Shown piece after piece: positions 16,694-25,476 of a stretch of 64,000 nt of DNA (positions are counted from its first letter, which is position 1; the number at the start of each line of letters is the position of its first letter). The notes beneath the pieces were generated by a model. The model saw nothing but the letters and a program-made list of their open reading frames with translations. It was not told where the DNA came from and did not search any database. The translations under genes were made by a program, and so were the position numbers. Location of the stretch: assembly GCA_024403855.1 (NCBI GenBank), contig JAKSRC010000003.1, forward strand, positions 1 through 64,000, in the 5' to 3' direction. This DNA is from Saccharofermentans sp. Lineage in GTDB: Bacteria > Bacillota > Clostridia > Saccharofermentanales > Saccharofermentanaceae.

Positions 16694-17146
16694 ATGAAGA
16701 GAGAAGAATTCATCAAGGCTATCAGCCAGAGACTTAAACTCATCAGAACTGAGTATGGAATTACTCAGGAGGTTATGAGCGATGTTTTGGGCATTTCGAA
16801 AAAGACCCTGGTGGAGACTGAAAAGGGTAGAAGAGAACTGGCGTGGACAGAGGCAATTGCTGTGGCCACGGTTTTCGAGAAGAGTGAGGTGCTTCAGCAG
16901 ATTTTGGGAGGCGATGCGGGAGATATAATCCGCGCACTGGCTTTCGAAGATCGACACATACAATACCCACCGACAATGGGCGGGAAAGTATGGTGGCGAA
17001 CGATCGATGAGAAGGATGAGATCAGGCTTCAGCAGAATTACGTCACAGGGCACTACAGACTTCTGGATAAAGAAGATTGTCGGCTAATATCTTCGTTCGA
17101 CAGAAACGAAGTTGAAGAATATAGAAATTCATTGGGGAGGAAATAA
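16694..17146 (+). CDS. Xre-family transcriptional regulator
   Basis: A 150-residue protein with an HTH in the first 65 residues (ITQEVMSDVLGISKKTLVETEKGRR) followed by a 75-residue domain (VWWRTIDEKDEIRLQQNY, GHYRLLDKEDCRLISSF) seen in some clostridial regulators. AGGAAGG lies about 9 bp before the ATG. It is the first gene of a four-gene operon with two small membrane proteins and a PstS-like protein. The palindrome array 135 bp upstream is a candidate binding region. Confidence 0.85.
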   Translation: MKREEFIKAISQRLKLIRTEYGITQEVMSDVLGISKKTLVETEKGRRELAWTEAIAVATVFEKSEVLQQILGGDAGDIIRALAFEDRHIQYPPTMGGKVWWRTIDEKDEIRLQQNYVTGHYRLLDKEDCRLISSFDRNEVEEYRNSLGRK

Positions 17147-17147
17147 T

Positions 17148-17402
17148 ATGATTTTTCTTGCAGCCAGATCACTTGAGGCAATGATGGCAGAATTGCTGAC
17201 TTTCGCAATTATGGCAGTACCTCCGGCACTGTTAATTTTGTTCCTGACGCTGTTTATCGTGAATATGGTAAAGATGATCAAGCAAAAGCTGAAGCCGACA
17301 AAGACGATCGTTTTCGGCTGTCTCACAGGTCTCTTTTTACTTATTAGCATTGTTGAAGCCTTTTTCGTAATGGTGCTTTCGATGTTTGTCGCAAGTATGT
17401 AA
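17148..17402 (+). CDS. small membrane protein, two helices
   Basis: An 84-residue protein with two membrane helices (about 13-40 and 54-80) joined by a basic loop (KMIKQKLKPTK). The ATG at 17148 lies 1 bp after the Xre stop codon and has GGGGAGG upstream; a longer frame start inside the Xre gene is less likely. The family is not recognised. It is in an operon with a 45-residue membrane peptide and a PstS-like protein. Confidence 0.75.
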   Translation: MIFLAARSLEAMMAELLTFAIMAVPPALLILFLTLFIVNMVKMIKQKLKPTKTIVFGCLTGLFLLISIVEAFFVMVLSMFVASM

Positions 17403-17410
17403 GAGGTCCT

Positions 17411-17548
17411 ATGAAAGACAAAACATTTATAGCAATTCTTGCGGCAGTAATGGTTATCGGGACAGGCGTAACAGTCGGTCTTCTGATCCACGGATACAAT
17501 CTTTGGCAACACATATCTATAGTTGAACTGATTTCGAATTGGGGATGA
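17411..17548 (+). CDS. 45-residue membrane peptide
   Basis: A short ORF between two operon genes. ATG at 17411 is 8 bp after the previous stop and has an AGAGG site. It has one hydrophobic helix at about residues 6-26 (IAILAAVMVIGTGVTVGLLI) and a short outer tail. The stop lies 4 bp before the next gene. Tight packing supports that it is real; the function is unknown. Confidence 0.6.
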   Translation: MKDKTFIAILAAVMVIGTGVTVGLLIHGYNLWQHISIVELISNWG

Positions 17549-17552
17549 TGAA

Positions 17553-18515
17553 ATGGATAAGAAGAAACTGGTAAAGCAGCTATTGGTAATAGCTTTTATT
17601 GTTCTGCTTTTCGCGGGTACGGACTTTTCGATTTATAAGTTTTTCATCAAGAGGGTTACGAGCCATCACTCCCCCGGAATGCAGAAGATGAGCGTAGAAG
17701 TTGGTAACTACGTGCCTTTCAGCGGAAGTGCGAATATTTACACTTCGAAAGATGCACCGAAGCTTGAAGGTGATATACCCAGAATTGACGGCGCAGCAGC
17801 TCTCCTTCCTGTTTATGCAGGTTTCGTCGAGAGTACATATCCGGAAAGTTCAGTAATCTATAACGGTGAAGAATACGATCCTTCAAGTGCCATGCAGTAC
17901 ACGAATACAAGAGGTGCCATGAAGGATATCGTTGACGGTAAGGCAGACATCGTAATCTGCGCGTCGCCGTCTGACGAGCAGTTCGCTTACGCTAAGGAAA
18001 ACGGCGTGGAGCTTGAGATGGTCCCTATCGGTTCTGACGCTTTTGTATTTATCGTAAATGCGAACAATCCGGTATCGAACATCACTATCGAACAAGTCAG
18101 AGGAATCTATTCCGGAAAGATCACGAACTGGGAAGAACTTGGTGGAAAAAACGTCCCGATCGCAGCTATGCGCAGAAACAAGAACAGCGGTTCTGAGACT
18201 GCCCTCGAAATGGTAATGGGCGGAACACCGATCAAGCCGGACTACACGACGCTTTTCGCAAGCCCTATCGGCATCTCATTCAGATACTATGTAACCGGAA
18301 TGCTTGAAGAAGGCGGAGTAAAGATCCTCACGATTAACGGTATAGCTCCGACTCCCGAAACCATCGAAAATGGCACATATCCGATTTCCGGAAACATCTA
18401 TGCAATCTATCGAAAAGGCGAAAAGAACGAGAACGTTTACAAGTTGGTTGACTTCATGTTATCACCGGAAGGACAGAAGATTGTTGAGAGAAGCGGATAT
18501 ATCCCCCTCAAATAA
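17553..18515 (+). CDS. PstS-like phosphate-type substrate-binding protein, membrane anchored
   Basis: A 320-residue protein of the PstS/PBP-like-2 family. A membrane helix at about residues 8-30 is an uncleaved anchor rather than a lipobox, as no Cys follows. The binding domain shows RIDGAAALLPVYAGF, then DIVICASPSDEQ, AFVFIVNANNPVSN, the IRGIYSGKITNWEELGG-like segment and RNKNSGSETALE, the usual order of PstS motifs. Unlike pst operons, no permease or ATPase genes follow; its partners are an Xre regulator and two small membrane proteins. It may therefore sense or signal rather than transport, which is inference. Confidence 0.85.
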   Translation: MDKKKLVKQLLVIAFIVLLFAGTDFSIYKFFIKRVTSHHSPGMQKMSVEVGNYVPFSGSANIYTSKDAPKLEGDIPRIDGAAALLPVYAGFVESTYPESSVIYNGEEYDPSSAMQYTNTRGAMKDIVDGKADIVICASPSDEQFAYAKENGVELEMVPIGSDAFVFIVNANNPVSNITIEQVRGIYSGKITNWEELGGKNVPIAAMRRNKNSGSETALEMVMGGTPIKPDYTTLFASPIGISFRYYVTGMLEEGGVKILTINGIAPTPETIENGTYPISGNIYAIYRKGEKNENVYKLVDFMLSPEGQKIVERSGYIPLK

Positions 18516-18677
18516 AATCAGAAAAGATCTGGGTATTCGTATTTGTTAGTCAATTTAACCAAATAATGGGAAGAATGTTACCTAATAATATTATTTTGTA
18601 GATTTACTTTTCATTGCTTAAATGTAATAATTGTGCCCGGAGCACACTTATGTGCACACTTTTTAGGAGGGTATATT
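18516..18677. other. intergenic leader with hairpin before small membrane protein gene
   Basis: The gap contains a hairpin (GCACA-CTTA-TGTGC at about 18640-18653) followed by ACACTTTTT and then the AGGAGGG ribosome site of the gene at 18678. The hairpin with T-run so close to the SD could be an attenuator. It may also simply be the terminator of the PstS-like operon. Confidence 0.4.
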
Positions 18678-19031
18678 ATGGAAACCACAAAGAATAAGCA
18701 GATCACAGCAATGATCTTGGGTATCGCTTCACTTGTAATTCCTAACATTGGTACAAGCATCACAAACGCTATCGACACATCTAACAACTCCGGCTCATTG
18801 GCTGCTGGTATCGTAATCATGGTAGCTACATTGGCAGCTATCGTTGTTGGTGTTATCGGTATGATCAAGTCCGCTGGCGTTAGAAAAGAAGCTACAGCAG
18901 CTGGTGAGAAGAAGGTTCTTGCTACAATCGGTCTTATCACATCTATCGTTGGTACAGTTGAGAGTGCTATCGTATTCTTCTCTTGCGGTCTCTGCATCGC
19001 TTGTGTTGCATGCGCAGCAGCTTCAATGTAA
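18678..19031 (+). CDS. small membrane protein, DUF4190-like
   Basis: A 117-residue protein with three hydrophobic helices (about 8-27, 42-65 and 83-117). It resembles small membrane proteins with Gly/Ala-rich helices of the DUF4190 type, but the match is weak. The C-terminal helix is Cys-rich (five Cys within FFSCGLCIACVACAAASM). ATG at 18678 with AGGAGGG upstream is a clear start. It is monocistronic with a strong terminator following. Codon use is strongly biased, suggesting high expression. Confidence 0.7.
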   Translation: METTKNKQITAMILGIASLVIPNIGTSITNAIDTSNNSGSLAAGIVIMVATLAAIVVGVIGMIKSAGVRKEATAAGEKKVLATIGLITSIVGTVESAIVFFSCGLCIACVACAAASM

Positions 19032-19063
19032 TAGCTACTAACAAAACTATTAAAAGTAAGAAG

Positions 19064-19096
19064 ACAGTTGCTTTTAACTAAGCAACTGCCTTTTTA
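19064..19096 (+). terminator. rho-independent terminator
   Basis: The stem ACAGTTGCTT/AAGCAACTG (from 19064 to 19088) is followed by CCTTTTTAT. It ends the small membrane protein transcript 15 bp before the lgt start. Confidence 0.85.
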
Positions 19097-19110
19097 TATA
19101 AAGGGAATTT

Positions 19111-19926
19111 ATGTATCCATTTATCGAAATATTCGGAAAGACAATAGGCACATACGGAATCGCGACAGCAGCAGGAATGCTTGTCGCTGCTCTGGTCTTT
19201 TATTTCCTCTTGAGAGAAAAAGAAGTAGCTTTTGAAGACGTCGTAATCACCGGTCTGATCTATGCCGGCGGTGCAGTTATCGGTGCACACATTATTTACG
19301 GTATAACAAATACTGATAAGATCATCACATTGTTTAAGAACATCAAGGATTACGGATTTATTGATTTTGTAGTCACACTGTTCGGAAACTATTTTGGCGG
19401 TATGGTCTTCTATGGTGGAATGCTTGGCGGACTGGTCGCTCTGTTAATTGCAGATAAGGTTTCTCAGAAGTATTTCAGAGGAGCTGATATGTTTGATGCA
19501 GTTGCAGTAGTAATTCCGCTGTTCCATGTATTTGGCCGTATCGGTTGTTTCTTCGGCGGATGCTGCTATGGTATCCCTAGTGAATTCGGATTTACGGCTC
19601 ACGGCAACACATTGTATCCGTCATTAAATGACGTCAACAGACTTCCGATCCAGCTTATTGAAGCATGTCTTAACCTGATCCTGTTTTTCGTGCTTCTGGC
19701 TTTATATAAGAAAAAGAAATTTCCGCACAGAATGATAATTGTTTATTTCTTCACATATCCGGTTATCAGATTCTGTGATGAATTCTTCAGAGGTGATGAG
19801 ATAAGAGGATTCTTTATGGGTCTTTCAACATCCCAGATCATAAGCATTCTGCTTTTCACTTTCGCGATTATCGTCACAGTTAAAGACCTAATCCAAAAGA
19901 AGGCTTCCGGCAGTGCGAAAACATAA
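19111..19926 (+). CDS. lgt: prolipoprotein diacylglyceryl transferase
   Basis: A 271-residue, seven-helix membrane enzyme that transfers diacylglycerol from phosphatidylglycerol to the lipobox Cys of prolipoproteins. The Lgt signature HVFGRIGCFFGGCCYG lies in the central part, with the conserved YGGMLGG loop before it and RFCDEFFRGDE after it. The ATG at 19111 has AAAGGGAA upstream. Several lipoproteins in this window (3516 and 13633) would be its substrates. The length is normal for Firmicutes. Confidence 0.92.
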   Translation: MYPFIEIFGKTIGTYGIATAAGMLVAALVFYFLLREKEVAFEDVVITGLIYAGGAVIGAHIIYGITNTDKIITLFKNIKDYGFIDFVVTLFGNYFGGMVFYGGMLGGLVALLIADKVSQKYFRGADMFDAVAVVIPLFHVFGRIGCFFGGCCYGIPSEFGFTAHGNTLYPSLNDVNRLPIQLIEACLNLILFFVLLALYKKKKFPHRMIIVYFFTYPVIRFCDEFFRGDEIRGFFMGLSTSQIISILLFTFAIIVTVKDLIQKKASGSAKT

Positions 19927-19942
19927 ACTACCTTTATTTATT

Positions 19943-20167
19943 TATAATTATTAACGTATCGGGATGGTCTAAAAGGCCATCCAGTGTTATTCTAAAGGAG
20001 CATTGGAAATCAGCTTTTTCCTGTTTCCCGTGCAAAATGACAATATGAATTTAACGGACTCTGACGGTGAGGTTTTTCCAAGCGGGAATAGTCTTTTATC
20101 AATAAGCTTTGGCAGATTGTTATAGGCTCCTTTTCGTCAGATTTCTGAAGATGAAGGGGCTTTTTTT
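19943..20167 (+). ncRNA. riboswitch-like leader of the nitrogenase-like/hyp/hyd operon
   Basis: TATAAT at 19943-19948 suggests a transcript start near 19955. A hairpin (GGATGGTC/GGCCATCC) lies at 19962-19982. A domain of about 140 nt is then closed by a perfect 8-bp P1, AAAGGAGC (19994-20001) with GCTCCTTT (20126-20133). Inside it are P2 (GGAAA 20005-20009 with TTTCC 20017-20021) and P3 (TTCCCG 20025-20030 with CGGGAA 20083-20088). The P1 3' strand also pairs with GATGAAGGGGC ending at 20160, forming a hairpin with seven T directly before the ATG at 20168. That hairpin also hides the SD (AAGGGG 20154-20159). P1 and terminator are mutually exclusive, as in ON riboswitches. The class is not recognised. 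Confidence 0.6.
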
Positions 20168-20923
20168 ATGCTTAAGATAGCTATTTACGGCAAAGGCGGA
20201 ATTGGAAAATCGACGGTAACGTCAAATCTTTCTGCTGCTTTCGCACGCCTTGGCAAGCGCGTCATTCAGATTGGATGCGATCCAAAGGCTGATTCAACGA
20301 TTAACTTATTGGGCGGCAAAGCTTTAAAGCCCGTTATCGAAATACTTAAGGACGGCGAGGAACCGACATCAGCTTCTGAGATTTCAGCAGAAGGTTTCGG
20401 TGGAGTCCTCTGCATTGAGACAGGTGGTCCTACACCTGGTCTTGGATGTGCCGGAAGAGGCATTATCGCGACATTCAATCTTCTCGATGAACTCGGATTA
20501 TTTGAAAGCTATAAGCCGGATGTCGTTTTGTATGACGTTTTAGGTGACGTTGTATGCGGCGGTTTCGCAGCTCCTATTAGAGAGGGCTATGCTGAGCATG
20601 TTCTTATCGTCACATCAGGCGAGAAGATGGCACTCTATGCTGCCAACAACATCTGCCAGGCAGTAAGAAACTTCGAAGACAGAGGATATGCGAGTGTCAG
20701 AGGAATTATCTTAAACAAGCGTAATGTTCCTAATGAAGATGAGAAGGTAAAGGCATTTGCCGATGAACATGACGTCGAGATAGTTGCAGTTATTCCGAGA
20801 AGTGATGATATTGCTCTTTGTGAGGATAAGGGAATGACATGCGTTGAAGGCGCTATTGATTCTGATGCAGCTTCTAAATTCATGAAGCTTGCAGAGCAGC
20901 TTATAAGCGAAGCGGAGAAGTAA
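20168..20923 (+). CDS. NifH-like iron protein (nitrogenase-family reductase)
   Basis: A 251-residue ATP-dependent [4Fe-4S] reductase of the NifH/BchL/CfbC family. It has the P-loop GKGGIGKST (residues 8-16), switch [11 protein letters not shown], and both cluster-ligating cysteines: Cys94 in GCAGRG and Cys130 in [11 protein letters not shown]. As a homodimer it would pass low-potential electrons to the component-1-like proteins encoded downstream. It is the first gene of an operon that also carries hypFCDE and hydF. Real nitrogenase genes (nifD/K with cofactor ligands, nifB) are not in the window, so dinitrogen is unlikely to be the substrate. Confidence 0.93.
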   Translation: MLKIAIYGKGGIGKSTVTSNLSAAFARLGKRVIQIGCDPKADSTINLLGGKALKPVIEILKDGEEPTSASEISAEGFGGVLCIETGGPTPGLGCAGRGIIATFNLLDELGLFESYKPDVVLYDVLGDVVCGGFAAPIREGYAEHVLIVTSGEKMALYAANNICQAVRNFEDRGYASVRGIILNKRNVPNEDEKVKAFADEHDVEIVAVIPRSDDIALCEDKGMTCVEGAIDSDAASKFMKLAEQLISEAEK

Positions 20924-20926
20924 TTT

Positions 20927-22255
20927 ATGAAGCGCGAAGCGGTTTTTTATACAGCAAAAGACGTTGCAGAGCGTGGCAAACAGGGAATTCCTGACGAGTT
21001 GTTATCGGGAAAAAGCCTTGTTTACAGTTCTCCTGCAACACTTGCCTACAACTCACCCGGTGCGGAAGGCTTTGGTGTTAAGCGAGCAGGATTAAGCGTT
21101 CCTGAATCAGTAATGCTGATCGTTGCGCCCGGCTGTTGCGGTCGTAATACATCGCTCATTTCGAATATGCCAGGATATAAGAACAGATTCTTCTATCTCG
21201 AGATGAACGAAGCTGACCTTGTAACCGGAAGACATCTTACAAAGGTCCCCGGTGCTATCAAGGAAGTTCTTGAATTCCTGAAGGGAACAGCTTCGCACAA
21301 GCTCCCTAAGGTCGTCATGATCTGCATAACATGTGTAGATGCTCTTTTGGGAACAGACATGGAAAGAGTATGCCGCAAGGCAGAAGACTCTCTTAAGGAT
21401 TCAGAATTTGAAGGCACGAGAGTAAGACCATGCTACATGTATGCACTTACAAGAGAAGGTCGTCGTCCTCCTATGGTTCATGTCAGACAGACGATTTATT
21501 CGCTCCTTGAGCCAATGGAAAAGGACCCTAAGTCCGTCAACATAATCGGAGGCTTTGCCCCGCTCGAAAATACTGAGCTTCTGAAATATTTAAAGAATGC
21601 CGGCATCGAAAACATAAGACAGATATCTACCTGTGATACTTATGAAGAATTTTTATGCATGGCAAAAGCAAACTTCAATATCGTTATCAATCCTGAGGCA
21701 AGAGCATGCGCTGAGGATATGCACAACAGACTTTCGATCCCGTATATTGAGCTTACGAGAGTATACGGAACTGATAAGATTGCTGCGCAGTATAAGGCGC
21801 TCGCAAATGTTGTAGGAACTGTTTTCGAAGATGAAGAAGATAAGGCTGAAGCTGATGGCGCTATTGCAAGACTTAAAGCGGAGTATCCTGATCTTACTTT
21901 TAATATCGGTGAGTGTGTTAACGGCAATCCTTTCGAGCTGGCATTAAGCCTTGCAAGAATGGGATTTAAGGTCGAGGAGATCTACGCAACTCTTGCACCT
22001 GAAAACTATGTATTCGTAAAAAAGCTCGCCGAACTTTCACCTTCCACAAAGCTTTACTGCAATATGGAACCCACGATGCTCTATTACGACATTTCAAATT
22101 CGAAGGCGGATATAACGATTGGTAAGGATGCCGGATTCTATTGCCCGGATATTCCGAATGTCTCTTGGAATCAGGACACTGAGCCTTTGGGATACCAGGG
22201 CGTCAGAGACCTCATGAACAGGGTATATGACAGCTTGAAGGAGGACAGGAAATGA
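20927..22255 (+). CDS. nitrogenase component-1-like protein, long subunit (pair A)
   Basis: A 442-residue member of the NifD/NifK/NifE/NifN superfamily (oxidoreductase/nitrogenase component 1). The P-cluster-like region holds Cys70-Cys71 in VAPGCCGRN and Cys133/Cys136 in MICITCVDALLGTD, matching positions used to bind a bridging [4Fe-4S] or P-type cluster. No clear Cys/His pair for a FeMo-type cofactor is evident near the C-terminus. It starts 3 bp after the NifH-like gene and overlaps the next by 4 bp, so both component-1-like subunits are made together, probably as an alpha/beta pair. Confidence 0.85.
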   Translation: MKREAVFYTAKDVAERGKQGIPDELLSGKSLVYSSPATLAYNSPGAEGFGVKRAGLSVPESVMLIVAPGCCGRNTSLISNMPGYKNRFFYLEMNEADLVTGRHLTKVPGAIKEVLEFLKGTASHKLPKVVMICITCVDALLGTDMERVCRKAEDSLKDSEFEGTRVRPCYMYALTREGRRPPMVHVRQTIYSLLEPMEKDPKSVNIIGGFAPLENTELLKYLKNAGIENIRQISTCDTYEEFLCMAKANFNIVINPEARACAEDMHNRLSIPYIELTRVYGTDKIAAQYKALANVVGTVFEDEEDKAEADGAIARLKAEYPDLTFNIGECVNGNPFELALSLARMGFKVEEIYATLAPENYVFVKKLAELSPSTKLYCNMEPTMLYYDISNSKADITIGKDAGFYCPDIPNVSWNQDTEPLGYQGVRDLMNRVYDSLKEDRK

Positions 22256-23187
22256 AGGGACTTCGCAAGGTTTTAACTCCTTTTGCACCCGATCAGTCCG
22301 GTGCTTCCGGAGTAGTTTATTCAATGGGTGCCCTGATCGTAATTATCGATGCAGGCGGCTGCACAGGTAACATCTGCGGCTTCGATGAACTCAGATGGCG
22401 TGATACCAGAAGTGCGGTTTTCTCAGCCGGACTTCGTGATATGGATGCGATTTTAGGACGAGATGAACTCCTGGCTTCCAAGATCGAATCTGCTGCATCA
22501 AGAATAGATGCTTCATTCGTAGCAATTATCGGAACACCAGTTCCTGCTACTATCGGAACAGACTACAAGGCGCTCAAAAAGCTTATTTCAAACAAGGTTA
22601 CAATCCCTGTTGTTGCAATTCCGACTAACGGAATGAAGACTTATAACGAGGGAGAGTGGGAAGCTTATAAAGCATTAATCGACGAGTTCGCAAAAGATTC
22701 TGTAGAAGATGAATCCGGCGAAATTATCGTAGGCATGACACCTCTTACTTATGGCGACGACTATATGGACATCACGCTTGACGACATAAAGAGGATCAAG
22801 TCTTCTAAAAAGCTTGTTGCGGCATCTTCTTCAGGTATTGATGCGTGCATTTATTCCGGTAACGACTTTGAGATCTATAACCCTGTAGTAAGGGCAAATA
22901 TTCCTGACGGAATTACCGGAAAAACTCTTGTCTGTCACGATGAAGTAGTCGGAAAAACGATAAGAGATGCAGGTATTGATGTAGATATCGCGACTTTCTT
23001 TAAGCTCCACGATTCGATTAAAAGAGATGGCGACAGAAAGCTCACCGAAGAGGACGATTTTGTCGCTATGGTAAAGGAAGGCGGTTACGACACGATAGTT
23101 GCCGATATCTGCCTGAAAGAACTTGTTCCTGATTTTGAGGGCAAGTGGATCGACCTTAAATGCTTTGCTGTTAGCGGGAGAAGTTGA
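22252..23187 (+). CDS. nitrogenase component-1-like protein, short subunit (pair A)
   Basis: A 311-residue, shortened component-1-like protein. The segment DAGGCTGNICGFDELRW has Cys37 and Cys42. The position that normally carries a second cluster Cys reads IIGTPVPATIGTD, without Cys. It is paralogous to the short subunit of pair B (29281): both share an SGAxxxxYxxG start, an xGC motif, DExRW and GLxDMDAIxGxD. It lacks the C-terminal domain of NifK. It is coupled to the long subunit upstream and to hypF downstream by overlapping stop and start codons. Confidence 0.82.
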   Translation: MKGLRKVLTPFAPDQSGASGVVYSMGALIVIIDAGGCTGNICGFDELRWRDTRSAVFSAGLRDMDAILGRDELLASKIESAASRIDASFVAIIGTPVPATIGTDYKALKKLISNKVTIPVVAIPTNGMKTYNEGEWEAYKALIDEFAKDSVEDESGEIIVGMTPLTYGDDYMDITLDDIKRIKSSKKLVAASSSGIDACIYSGNDFEIYNPVVRANIPDGITGKTLVCHDEVVGKTIRDAGIDVDIATFFKLHDSIKRDGDRKLTEEDDFVAMVKEGGYDTIVADICLKELVPDFEGKWIDLKCFAVSGRS

Positions 23188-25460
23188 TGGTAACAAAGCG
23201 CATTAAAGTTTACGGAATCGTCCAGGGCGTTGGCTTCAGACCCACCGTCTCAAGACATGCCGCTTCCCTTGGAATAAAGGGAAGTGTTGCTAACCTTGGC
23301 CCTTACGTAGAGATCTATGCGCAGGGAGAAGAAGATACTGTCGATGAATTCATCCGCAAGATCAAGGAAGAACCACCGAAGCGTGCAGTAATCCTGAAGA
23401 CTGATGTGAAGCTCGTCGAAAAGGAAGACTACGACAGTTTTAACATTATTGAGAGCGGCAAGACTTCAGGCGAGATTTTCGTATCACCTGACATCGCTAT
23501 CTGCGACGAGTGCCTGGATGAACTTTTCGACAAGAATAACAAAAGATACCTTCATCCGTTTATAAACTGCACATGTTGCGGACCGCGCCTTACGATTCTG
23601 GATGCGCTCCCTTATGACAGGGAGAGAACTTCCATGAAGGAATTTCCGATGTGTCCTGCATGCGAGAAGGAGTATCACGATCCTGATACCAGAAGATATG
23701 ACGCTCAGCCCGTATGCTGCAATGATTGCGGTCCTGAAGTGTTCATTCTTGATGATCCTGATAATCGAAAAGGAAGAGACGCAATCACTTATGTGCGCAA
23801 GGTTTTGGCAGAAGGTGGCGTTGCTGCAATTAAAGGAATCGGAGGATTCCATTTGGCATGCAACGCTTACGATGACGACGCCGTAAAGAGATTGAGAAGT
23901 CTTAAGAACCGTCCGTTCAAGCCCTTTGCAGTGATGATGAAAAACAGAGAAGAAGTTCTGAAGAACTGTTACATCGAGGAGTATCAGGAGAGCATCCTTA
24001 CTGGTCATCAGAAGCCTATTATGCTTCTTAAGAGAAAGGCAGGATCAGAAATCGCTGCAAGCGTCGCACCGGAGAATCCGATGGTTGGAGTTATGCTTCC
24101 ATATGCTCCTGTTCAGAGCCTTCTTTTCGATTATGACGATGGTATTGATATGCCTTCATGCCTTGTAATGACAAGTGGAAATTTGTCAGGACTTCCTATA
24201 TGCAGAAATGACGATGACGCCAGAAAAGAGATTGCTTCATACTGCGACGTCATCCTTACACATAACAGAAAGATCCGCGTAAGAGCAGACGATTCAGTAA
24301 TGGATTTCTTCGATGGAAAGCCTTATATGATAAGAAGATCCAGAGGTTATGCTCCTCTTCCGTTCATGATGACAAAGCCTTTTGGCGGAACAGTTATCGC
24401 ATATGGCGGAGAGCTTAAAAATACATTCTGCGTGGCAGTAAATAACCTTATGTATCCGTCATCTTATATTGGTGATCTTACTGACCTTAAAGGCAAGAAT
24501 GCACTGATAGAATCAACACAGAGAATGTGCACACTTTTAGAAGCAGAGCCTTTCTATGCAGTGTGCGACCTTCATCCTACATATAACTCGTCTGCAGCTG
24601 CCGAAGAATCCGGACTGCCGCTGATAAGAGTGCAGCATCACTATGCTCACATCCTTTCCTGCATGGCTGAAAACGACTATACAGGCGATTGCATCGGAAT
24701 ATCTCTTGATGGTACAGGCTATGGAACAGATGGCACTATCTGGGGTGGCGAAGTTTTGAAGTGCAGTCTTGACGGATTCGAAAGGCTTGGCCACATCAGA
24801 CCGTTCCTTCACACAGGCGGTGATGTTGCTTCAAGAGAGGGCTTTAGAATTGCAATATCGATGCTCATCGATATATATGGTGATGACGCTGAAGCCAAGG
24901 CACAATCACTCGGACTTGTTCGCAAAGGTAATTTCAAGACATATAAAGCGATGCACGATAACAGGATCAATACTGCCGTGTCTACAAGCTGCGGAAGACT
25001 TTTCGATGCTGCAAGCGCAATACTTGGAATCAGGTATGAGCAGAGCTTCGAAGGTGAAGCGGCAACTTCTCTCGAGTTCAAGGCACTGGAATTTTCCGGA
25101 CAGGAGTTTGCTGCTCCCGGTCTTATCGAAGGTGATGTTATTACTACGGATAAGATTATTTCAAGGCTCGTATCCGGTATGGAAAACGGCGAGGACATCT
25201 CAAAGCTTGCCTATGAATTCCATTATCTTCTCGCAAAGGGCGTGGCTCAGATGGCGATGGAGAAGTCCGGTGATATCAGAACTGTCGCATTAAGCGGTGG
25301 CTGCTATCAGAACAAGCTGCTTACAAAGCTCACAAGAGATGAGCTTACAAAAAATGGGTATAACGTCCTGATCCACTCGATGGTTCCACCTAATGACGGC
25401 GGAATCGCTCTGGGACAGGCGCTTTACGGAATAAATAAAATTAACAGTCTAAATAAATGA
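23187..25460 (+). CDS. hypF: carbamoyltransferase HypF
   Basis: HypF uses carbamoyl phosphate and ATP to carbamoylate the C-terminal Cys of HypE, the first step in making the cyanide ligands of hydrogenase iron. Domains in order: acylphosphatase (about 1-90, GIVQGVGFRPTV), two zinc-finger motifs (CDECLDELF, CTCCGPR, CPACEKEY, CCNDCGP), a YrdC-like ATP domain (about 200-380), and a Kae1-like C-terminal domain (VQHHYAHILSCMAEN, SLDGTGYGTDG, LSGGCYQN). The length of 757 is normal. ATG at 23187 overlaps the previous stop. It appears complete, which implies that cyanide synthesis is wanted here. Confidence 0.96.
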   Translation: MVTKRIKVYGIVQGVGFRPTVSRHAASLGIKGSVANLGPYVEIYAQGEEDTVDEFIRKIKEEPPKRAVILKTDVKLVEKEDYDSFNIIESGKTSGEIFVSPDIAICDECLDELFDKNNKRYLHPFINCTCCGPRLTILDALPYDRERTSMKEFPMCPACEKEYHDPDTRRYDAQPVCCNDCGPEVFILDDPDNRKGRDAITYVRKVLAEGGVAAIKGIGGFHLACNAYDDDAVKRLRSLKNRPFKPFAVMMKNREEVLKNCYIEEYQESILTGHQKPIMLLKRKAGSEIAASVAPENPMVGVMLPYAPVQSLLFDYDDGIDMPSCLVMTSGNLSGLPICRNDDDARKEIASYCDVILTHNRKIRVRADDSVMDFFDGKPYMIRRSRGYAPLPFMMTKPFGGTVIAYGGELKNTFCVAVNNLMYPSSYIGDLTDLKGKNALIESTQRMCTLLEAEPFYAVCDLHPTYNSSAAAEESGLPLIRVQHHYAHILSCMAENDYTGDCIGISLDGTGYGTDGTIWGGEVLKCSLDGFERLGHIRPFLHTGGDVASREGFRIAISMLIDIYGDDAEAKAQSLGLVRKGNFKTYKAMHDNRINTAVSTSCGRLFDAASAILGIRYEQSFEGEAATSLEFKALEFSGQEFAAPGLIEGDVITTDKIISRLVSGMENGEDISKLAYEFHYLLAKGVAQMAMEKSGDIRTVALSGGCYQNKLLTKLTRDELTKNGYNVLIHSMVPPNDGGIALGQALYGINKINSLNK

Positions 25461-25476
25461 TTGGGAGGAATTTACA

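Noticed and set aside
17553-18515. A complete phosphate ABC transporter operon
   Set aside because: Only the binding-protein homologue is present; no pstC, pstA, pstB or phoU follows.
20168-23187. A nitrogen-fixing nitrogenase (nifHDK)
   Set aside because: Component-1-like proteins are short, lack visible FeMo-cofactor ligands, and nifB, nifE and nifN homologues of standard type are absent; hyp and hyd genes surround them.
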